A stretch of DNA of 64,000 nucleotides from JAAAOZ01 sp964496595. GTDB lineage: Bacteria; Chloroflexota; Anaerolineae; B4-G1; SLSP01. The position numbers were made by a program, and so were the translations under genes. Positions within the stretch are counted from its first letter, which is position 1. Every line of letters starts with the position of its first letter. This document shows, piece after piece, positions 57,955 through 64,000 of this stretch. The notes under the pieces are model-generated. The model saw nothing but the letters and a program-made list of their open reading frames with translations, had not been told where the DNA came from and ran no database searches. Location: the NCBI GenBank assembly GCA_964496595.1, contig CAZCAI010000001.1, positions 1 to 64,000 of the forward strand. The letters run 5' to 3'.

Positions 57955-59553
57955 ATGAGAGCTGATAAGCCTCTACTGTGTATCCACGGTCATTTTTACC
58001 AACCGCCACGTGAAAACCCCTTCACCGGCGCATACCGCTATGAACCCACGGCGGCGCCGTTCCCCAATTGGAATGCTCGCATCACCCGCGAATGTTACGA
58101 TCCCAACGCCAGCGTTGGCAACTTTCAGCGCATTAGCTTTAACTTGGGCGGCACCCTGGCGCGCTGGATGGATCTTGAGGGCCATTCGACCTATGAGAAG
58201 ATCGTCGCGGCGGTGCAGGCCTATCAGAGCGGCTACGGCGTCAGCAATGGGATCGCCCAATCCGTCCATCACACGATTTTGCCCCTGGCCCGGGGGCGTG
58301 ATAAGCGCTGTCAGGTGCGCTGGGGCGTCGCCAGCTACAAACATCGTTTCGGCGCGCGGCCCGATGGCATCTGGCTTCCGGAGATGGCCGTCGATTATCA
58401 GACCTTGGAGGCGGTTGCCGAAACGGGTATCTGGTTCGTTATCCTCTCTCAGGAACAGGTGCGGGGGAATCTTTCCTATGGCGCGGGGCCGTACAAAGTT
58501 CGTCTTTCCACTGGCCGCTTCCTCACAGTCTTTGTGCGCGATGCCGGGCTCTCAAATTACCTCTCGTTTAATATGCCCGCGGCGGATGATGCTCGCACCT
58601 GGATGAACGATGTTCTACGTGGGCGCTCGCCTGGATCATTGACGCTCATCGCGACGGATGGCGAGACCTTTGGTCATCATCACCGGCAGGGTGTGGAGGT
58701 GCTTCGACGCTTGACCACGCCGACGTTCCATGACGCCTACGAGGTGACGACCTTGAGTCGCTACCTTCGCCAGCAGCCGCCCGTGGGTGAGATCGAGATC
58801 ATCGAGAACACGGCGTGGAGTTGTAGCCACAATTTAGGGCGCTGGGCGACCGGTTGCCCTTGTACAGAGGGTTGCGGTCACTGGAAAGGGGCGCTGCGAC
58901 GCGCTCTGGATAACCTCTCGCGGGAGATCGACGGTATCTACGCCGATGTCTTCCGCCGGCGCGATATCGCGCCGTGGCGCGTGCGAGATGAGTACATCAG
59001 CGTGCTGTTGGGCGAAATGGATGATGCGACCTTCTTGACCGAGCATCACTTAGGGCATCTCTCGACCATAGCGCAGCGGCGGATATTGAGTCTCTTGCGC
59101 TCCCAAGTGCATCGCCAGCGAATGTTTGCAAGCTGCGCCTTCTTCTTTGAGGATTTGGAGCGCATCGAGCCGCGCTATGCGATTGCCAATGCCGTGCAAG
59201 CGATGGCCTTGATTTCTTATGCGACCGGCGACGATCTCACGCGCTCGTTCCGGCGGGATTTGAGCGTCGCAGTGAGCCAGAACACGGGCCGCACCGGCGC
59301 GCAAATCTTGGATGAGATTCTTGAGCGCGCCAATCTGGGGATCAGCCCGTTGGGCGGTGATATGGAATCGACGCGCCCGGAGGATTTAGAAGAGGCCCAG
59401 GATGCGAGTCCCGCCGCTTCGCCAGTAATAGAGGATATAGAGGATACGGACGCGGCTCTCTCCGAAGAAGTATCCGAACCGGCAGATGAATCGGCGGATG
59501 ATGAAGCTGTCGTGAATGTCGAGACGACGTCGGACACAGAACCCTCGGTGTAA
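57955..59553 (+). CDS. Glycoside hydrolase family 57 protein
   Basis: This 532-residue protein belongs to GH57, the retaining alpha-glucan enzymes (amylases, amylopullulanases, branching enzymes). The N-terminal CIHGHFYQPPREN is typical of the subgroup with a C-terminal DUF3536 domain. The predicted nucleophile is E143 in GIWLPEMAVD, and the acid/base is D235 in ATDGETFGHHH. A cysteine cluster CPCTEGCGHW lies at about residue 304. The last 70 residues are low-complexity and acidic (SEEVSEPADESADDEA), probably disordered. No signal peptide, so cytoplasmic. Next to glgA, a role in glycogen processing or debranching is likely. The ATG at 57955 has a modest AAAGGA site. A terminator follows at 59591. 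Confidence 0.9.
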   Translation: MRADKPLLCIHGHFYQPPRENPFTGAYRYEPTAAPFPNWNARITRECYDPNASVGNFQRISFNLGGTLARWMDLEGHSTYEKIVAAVQAYQSGYGVSNGIAQSVHHTILPLARGRDKRCQVRWGVASYKHRFGARPDGIWLPEMAVDYQTLEAVAETGIWFVILSQEQVRGNLSYGAGPYKVRLSTGRFLTVFVRDAGLSNYLSFNMPAADDARTWMNDVLRGRSPGSLTLIATDGETFGHHHRQGVEVLRRLTTPTFHDAYEVTTLSRYLRQQPPVGEIEIIENTAWSCSHNLGRWATGCPCTEGCGHWKGALRRALDNLSREIDGIYADVFRRRDIAPWRVRDEYISVLLGEMDDATFLTEHHLGHLSTIAQRRILSLLRSQVHRQRMFASCAFFFEDLERIEPRYAIANAVQAMALISYATGDDLTRSFRRDLSVAVSQNTGRTGAQILDEILERANLGISPLGGDMESTRPEDLEEAQDASPAASPVIEDIEDTDAALSEEVSEPADESADDEAVVNVETTSDTEPSV

Positions 59554-59590
59554 CCTTGCGGTGTAAGGTGTAGATCGAAACGCATTTTAG

Positions 59591-59619
59591 AGCACCTTCT
59601 GGTTTTTGCAGGAGGTGCT
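59591..59619 (+). terminator. Rho-independent terminator after the GH57 gene
   Basis: Stem AGCACCT/AGGTGCT with a 15-base loop is followed by TTTTCTT. It lies about 40 bases after the GH57 stop. A short palindromic CCTTGCGGTGTAAGG right after the stop resembles the end of the inverted-repeat elements. Confidence 0.7.
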
Positions 59620-59651
59620 TTTCTTGTCCTTCAATCGATGGAGTGTGGAAA

Positions 59652-60515
59652 ATGAGTGTGATCGTTTTAGGTAGCCTCAATATGGATTTAGTCGCTCGCG
59701 CGCCGCGCCTGCCCGCGCCGGGGGAGACCGTGACTGGATCGGCGTTCTCGACGGCGCCGGGCGGCAAGGGTGCGAATCAGGCCGTGGCTGCGGCGCGACT
59801 TGGCGCGCCCACTCGGATGGTCGGGCGCGTCGGCGCGGATGCGTATGGTGATGCCCTGCGCGCCAGCTTGCGCGCCGCCGGCGTGGATACGCGGCTCATC
59901 CAGACGGACAAGACAACCTCGACCGGCGTCGCCATCATCGCGGTGGACGACGCCGGTGAAAACAGCATCATCGTCATCCCCGGCGCGAACGGCGGACTGG
60001 ACGGTACCGACGTCGCGCGACTTGACGATCATCTCGCCGGGGGCGATGTCCTGCTCTTGCAACTTGAGGCGCCGATGGCCGTTAACCTCGCGGCGGCCCG
60101 CGCTGCACACGAGCGGCGCGTCACGATCATCTTGGACCCCGCACCGGCGCAGGCGCTGCCGGATGAACTCTACTCCCTGGTCGATATCCTCACACCCAAC
60201 CAGGTCGAGGCCGCGCACCTCACCGGAATCACGATCAACGGCCGGGAGGATGCCGCCCGCGCCGCCGAGGCTCTGCTGGCGAAGGGCGCGCACACAGTCA
60301 TCGTCAAGCTGGGCGCAGCCGGCGCGCTCTACCGGAGCGCCGCTAGCCAGGGCTTCGCGCCGGCGTTTAAGGTTGCGGCGGTGGATACGGTTGCGGCGGG
60401 CGATGCTTTCAACGGCGGATTGGCCGCCGGGCTGAGCGCCGGTCATACACTGTCGGAGGCCGTGCGGCGGGGATGTGCGGTGGCAGCGTTGTCTGTGACG
60501 CGCAGCGGCGCGTAG
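59652..60515 (+). CDS. rbsK: Ribokinase (PfkB family)
   Basis: This 287-residue sugar kinase phosphorylates ribose or a related sugar with ATP. The N-terminal LGSLNMDLVARAPRLP and the glycine-rich GGKGANQA (37-44) are ribokinase hallmarks. The C-terminal active-site motif DTVAAGDAFNGGL contains the base D251; the usual GAGD anion hole reads AAGD here. The start is the ATG at 59652 with GGAG eight bases upstream; an in-frame GTG three codons earlier is less likely. The upstream terminator suggests its own transcript. A weak stem (ATGCCC/GGGCAT, 60522-60549) follows the stop. The rbsK symbol is by family; specificity for ribose is not proven. Confidence 0.85.
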   Translation: MSVIVLGSLNMDLVARAPRLPAPGETVTGSAFSTAPGGKGANQAVAAARLGAPTRMVGRVGADAYGDALRASLRAAGVDTRLIQTDKTTSTGVAIIAVDDAGENSIIVIPGANGGLDGTDVARLDDHLAGGDVLLLQLEAPMAVNLAAARAAHERRVTIILDPAPAQALPDELYSLVDILTPNQVEAAHLTGITINGREDAARAAEALLAKGAHTVIVKLGAAGALYRSAASQGFAPAFKVAAVDTVAAGDAFNGGLAAGLSAGHTLSEAVRRGCAVAALSVTRSGA

Positions 60516-60730
60516 TCCTCGATGCCCACAGCCTCGGAGGTGAGGGCATTCTTAAATAATTCCGGCGTTGATTTCGCGTAGTCATAAAGCGATTTATGGA
60601 AAAAGGCTACTTCTTTGCTTTTCTGATTAAGGTAAAAATAGACTATGCGAAATAAACTGCCGCAGTACGGGCCTTATTTTGACCAGAGCCAGAGGTTGTC
60701 ATTCCTTACCTTTGCGTTACAATCAATCGT

Positions 60731-63700
60731 ATGAATATAATAGATACAAATAAAACAACACGCGAAACAATTAGCTTATCCCCGCGCATTTTTTATACGT
60801 TTCTCCTATTGATTTTCCTGGTCGCGGGCGCCTTTCGCTTCTATCAGCTCGATTGGGATGTTGGCACGCACTTGCATCCCGATGAGCGTTATCTCACGAT
60901 GGTGGCCGGCGCGATTCGCTTCCCGGAGAGCCTCAGTCAGTATTGGGATACCTCAAGTTCGCCGCTGAATCCTGCTAACCACGAATCGTTCGCAGGCTAT
61001 GTCTACGGCACGCTGCCGCTCTTCGTGACACGCGCCGTGGGGGAGGCGTTGGATTCAGCCTGCGCCGATCCCGCCGGCTTGGGCGGGCGTCTGGTTCGAG
61101 CGTTTTTAGCCTCGCCGGAGATGTGCTCGCCGGGACGCTTTACGGGCTATAGCGGCATCCACCTGGTGGGGAGGGCGCTTTCCTCTGTAGCCGATTTGAT
61201 GACGTTGCTCGCCTTGATCCTCTTGGCGCGTATGCTCTATGGGGATCGCGTGGCCCTGCTATCCGGCGCGCTCTATGCCTGCGCTGTGCTACCGATTCAA
61301 CACGCGCATTTTTTCGTCGTCGATAGCTTCGCTGCCGTCTTCGTCATCTGGACGCTCACGTTAGCCATGTACGCTATCCATTCGGATCAGATGTGGTCTC
61401 TTATGCTCGCCGGCGTGACGACAGGATTAGCCGTCGCCTGCAAGATCAGCGTGTGGCCCGTGGCCGGGATGGTGGGCCTGGCCGGGTTGATCTTCCGCCG
61501 CCAGGATGAGACGACGGGCCGTGCATATTACGCTCTCGATCTCACAGCCCCGCGCGTCGTCGCGCTCGTGCTCTCCGGGATCGGCGCCGCGCTGGCGTTC
61601 CGCATCGCGCAACCCTATGCCTTCGCCGGGCCAGGCTTCATCAGCCTGCGACTTAATCCCCACTGGTTAGACAATATGCGCTCTATACAGCGCCTGGTCA
61701 CCGGCCAGGCCGATGCGCCGCCCGGCCATCAATGGGCCAATCGCGCCCGGATCATCTTCCCGGCCCGCAATATGATCGTCTGGGGTTTGGGGCTGCCGCT
61801 GGGTCTGACGGCCTGGATCGCCTGGGCCGTGATGGGCTGGCGCACACTGCGCCAGCAACAGTGGCGCCATCTGCTGCCGTGGAGCTGGGGAACGCTCTTC
61901 TTCCTCTACCAGGGCACGCAGTGGGTCAAATCGATGCGCTATCTGCTGCCGATTTATCCCGTCTTCGTGCTTTTCGCCGCGTGGCTGTTGGTTCAGTTGA
62001 CGCGCAAAACCTGGACGCGCCCCCGTATCGACAAAATCTGGCGGATCGGGAGCCGCGTGCTCCGCGGCGGCGTGTTGCTCGGCGCCGCGCTGTGGGCGGT
62101 GGCATTCTTGCAGATCTATGCCCGTCCCGTCACGCGCATCGAGGCCTCGGAGTGGATGTTTGATAATCTTCCCACCGCCATCACCCTGAAAACCATTCAA
62201 GGCGTGAAAATCCAGGTCCCTATTCGAGAGTTGACGCTCAATAAGGCCAGCGCATCGGTCCGACTCTCAATCCCCTGGTCGCATCCCGAGGCGCAACCGG
62301 AGCACATCATGTTGAACAAAGTGAGCGGGGTGGGGGTCGCAGGCGAGCGGGAGATCCGCATTATATTGGCGGAGGATCCGCATCAACAGACGATCCTGGC
62401 CGAGGCCATCGCTACCGCCGATGTGCCGGCTCTGGGCAACACGTCCGTGACGGCGCTTTTACCCGCATCAATGCGAGAGTGGACGGCGGACGAAGATCTA
62501 TACCTCTTTATCGACTTGCTATCGGGTCCGGCGATTAAACTGGAAACCTCAGTGATCGCCAATGAGCATTGGGATGATCCGCTGCCCTTGCGCATCGATG
62601 GCCGCGATCCCTTTGGCAATTGGTACCAGGGCGTCACAGCGATGCACGGCGGCTTGATGACGCTCTATGATAATGACACCATCGAGAAGCGCGAGCAACT
62701 GCTCAACGCGCTCGACGAGGTGGATTACATCGCGCTCTCCAGCAACCGCCTCTACGGCTCGATCCCGCGCCTTCCGATGCGCTATCCGTTGACCACGGCC
62801 TACTACGACGCGCTCTTCGATGGCAGTTTGGGCTTCAAATTACTGGCGAAGTTCGTCTCCTATCCGGCGCTGGGGCCGTGTCAATTCCCAGATCAAGAAT
62901 CGCCCTTTGAAATCCCCCCGGCGACTTATACGAACGCCCTTCCTTGCTCGGTTCCCTTGCCGCCGGCCGAGGAAGCCTTCAGCGTCTACGATCACCCCCG
63001 GGTATTGATCTTTGCCAAGACACCCGCGTATTCTCGCGCGAATGCGGAGTTCGCGCTCCCCGCCTCGCTGCTGAACGATGTTCAATGGATGACGCCGCGC
63101 GATGCCACGCGGGGAAGCGCTGGCGAAGAGAGCGCGAAGTTGATTATGTCGCCGGAGATGCGAGAGGCGCAGGAATCCGGCGGAACATGGTCGCAGCTCT
63201 TTAATCGCGACGCCTGGCACAATCGATTCCAGCCGTTAGCGGTGCTGCTCTGGTGGATGATGGTGACCCTGCTGGGATGGATGGGGTTTGTGGCGCTTTA
63301 TCATATCTTCCCCGCGCTCCGCTATCGCGGCTACGGCTTGGGTAAAGCCGCCGGTCTATTGCTGTGGGCTTACCCGGCGTGGCTGCTGGCCGGCGTGTAT
63401 CTCGTGCCGCACATGCGCGTGCTGCTGTGGGCCGTGTTCTTCGTTGAAATCGGCATCGCGGCAGCGGTGGTGCGAAATAAGTTCCCTGAATTCCGAACGT
63501 TTGTTCTAACACACTGGCGCGCTCTTCTGCGCATCGAGGGGATCTTCTTAACGCTCTTCTTAGTCTGGGTCGGCATGCGCTATCTCAACCCCGATCTGTG
63601 GCATCCCGTGGTCGGCGGCGAGAAACCGATGGACTTAGCCTATCTCAACGCCGTGATCAAATCCACCTGGTTTCCGCCCTACGATCCGTGGTTCGCCGGC

Positions 63701-64000
63701 GGGGTGATGAACTACTACTACTTCGGCTTCGTGCTGGTCGGCGCGCTGATCAAGGCGCTGGGCATCGTACCCAGCATCGGCTACAACCTGGCGATCCCGA
63801 TGCTCTTCGCGATGACGGGGGTGGGGGCCTACACTTTGGCCTCCAATCTGGCCGGGGACGGCGAACGCCGCGGCCATCGGGCCGGCCTGCTGGGAGTGTT
63901 GCTCGTGCTGCTCCTGGGCAACTTAGGCGAGATACGGTTGCTCCAGGCCGGATTTGCAAAGATCGGCGATGTACAATTCGATAGTCTAATTCCCGGCTAT
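60731..64000 (+). CDS. Giant membrane protein with PMT-like and DUF2298 (Chlor_Arch_YYY) domains, 3' partial
   Basis: The gene runs off the right edge; 1090 codons are visible, still open. An N-terminal helix (FYTFLLLIFLVAGAFRFYQL) is followed by DVGTHLHPDERY, the acidic-loop motif of GT-C mannosyltransferase-like proteins, and about ten membrane helices up to residue 470. A large hydrophilic domain (about 470-830) separates these from a second membrane region. There the sequence GGEKPMDLAYLNAVIK...MNYYYFG (Y995-Y997) is the signature of Chlor_Arch_YYY/DUF2298, a family found mostly in Chloroflexota and archaea. It is thus a fusion of two GT-C-like units, probably a membrane glycosyltransferase using lipid-linked sugar; that is inferred. 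No strong ribosome-binding site precedes the ATG at 60731. Confidence 0.85.
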   Translation, partial: MNIIDTNKTTRETISLSPRIFYTFLLLIFLVAGAFRFYQLDWDVGTHLHPDERYLTMVAGAIRFPESLSQYWDTSSSPLNPANHESFAGYVYGTLPLFVTRAVGEALDSACADPAGLGGRLVRAFLASPEMCSPGRFTGYSGIHLVGRALSSVADLMTLLALILLARMLYGDRVALLSGALYACAVLPIQHAHFFVVDSFAAVFVIWTLTLAMYAIHSDQMWSLMLAGVTTGLAVACKISVWPVAGMVGLAGLIFRRQDETTGRAYYALDLTAPRVVALVLSGIGAALAFRIAQPYAFAGPGFISLRLNPHWLDNMRSIQRLVTGQADAPPGHQWANRARIIFPARNMIVWGLGLPLGLTAWIAWAVMGWRTLRQQQWRHLLPWSWGTLFFLYQGTQWVKSMRYLLPIYPVFVLFAAWLLVQLTRKTWTRPRIDKIWRIGSRVLRGGVLLGAALWAVAFLQIYARPVTRIEASEWMFDNLPTAITLKTIQGVKIQVPIRELTLNKASASVRLSIPWSHPEAQPEHIMLNKVSGVGVAGEREIRIILAEDPHQQTILAEAIATADVPALGNTSVTALLPASMREWTADEDLYLFIDLLSGPAIKLETSVIANEHWDDPLPLRIDGRDPFGNWYQGVTAMHGGLMTLYDNDTIEKREQLLNALDEVDYIALSSNRLYGSIPRLPMRYPLTTAYYDALFDGSLGFKLLAKFVSYPALGPCQFPDQESPFEIPPATYTNALPCSVPLPPAEEAFSVYDHPRVLIFAKTPAYSRANAEFALPASLLNDVQWMTPRDATRGSAGEESAKLIMSPEMREAQESGGTWSQLFNRDAWHNRFQPLAVLLWWMMVTLLGWMGFVALYHIFPALRYRGYGLGKAAGLLLWAYPAWLLAGVYLVPHMRVLLWAVFFVEIGIAAAVVRNKFPEFRTFVLTHWRALLRIEGIFLTLFLVWVGMRYLNPDLWHPVVGGEKPMDLAYLNAVIKSTWFPPYDPWFAGGVMNYYYFGFVLVGALIKALGIVPSIGYNLAIPMLFAMTGVGAYTLASNLAGDGERRGHRAGLLGVLLVLLLGNLGEIRLLQAGFAKIGDVQFDSLIPGY

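Overview
The window looks like a high-GC chromosomal segment from a member of the Chloroflexota, probably near the Anaerolineae, Caldilineae or Ardenticatenia. This is an inference from gene content. The right edge carries the start of a large membrane protein with the Chlor_Arch_YYY (DUF2298) signature. Three secreted proteins carry a YLPLV segment, which I remember from Chloroflexota exoproteins. Very large GAF/PAS histidine kinases, a BTAD/NB-ARC/TPR regulator, a GH57 enzyme next to glgA, and a DUF433 protein fit the same picture. No rRNA, tRNA, CRISPR array, prophage or intact transposase was found.

Layout. 1-414 is a tandem 207-bp structured repeat. 430-8083 (minus strand) holds a type ISP-like restriction-modification protein, an overlapping pair of small unknown genes, a secreted beta-helix protein and a DegV-family protein. 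An aldo/keto reductase with ferredoxin-type cysteine clusters follows. 10036-28357 is a signalling island of eight two-component genes, all on the minus strand. They include a response regulator-adenylate cyclase, a 2606-residue sensor kinase and one DNA-binding response regulator. A frameshifted membrane-protein gene on the plus strand interrupts the island. 28620-29329 is a toxin-antitoxin-like pair. 29375-32200 holds a Gfo/Idh/MocA oxidoreductase, a sugar isomerase/epimerase and a small unknown gene. A lipoprotein gene lies at 32558. 33228-38055 is a minus-strand run: two complementary M16 peptidase subunits with a DUF433 gene between them, acpS, dtd and a dprA-like gene. ugd (38220), metH (39675, plus) and a saccharopine dehydrogenase-like gene (43306, plus) follow. 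44802-56254 has two giant secreted proteins on either side of a BTAD regulator. 56398-60515 (plus) is a carbohydrate cluster: glycogen synthase, GH57 and ribokinase. The DUF2298 protein runs off the right edge.

The genes themselves are mostly recognisable. The unexplained structure is in the non-coding DNA. (1) At least seven minus-strand genes have a roughly 7-bp-period pyrimidine-rich tract directly 5' of the Shine-Dalgarno. The repeat core differs between genes: AACTTNN, GACNTTT, AAGTCNN or ATTCNNN. (2) Three elements of 97-98 bp share 15-bp inverted termini but have different interiors, and all sit just after stop codons. (3) Several intergenic regions hold multi-hairpin elements. One is a tandem duplication whose two copies differ by apparent compensatory stem changes. 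(4) Simple-sequence repeats lie in the leaders of the giant kinase and a giant secreted protein. Recent internal change also shows in coding DNA: a nearly identical 496-bp duplication in the kinase, an AT-rich specificity region in the restriction-modification gene, and a palindromic insert in that same gene.
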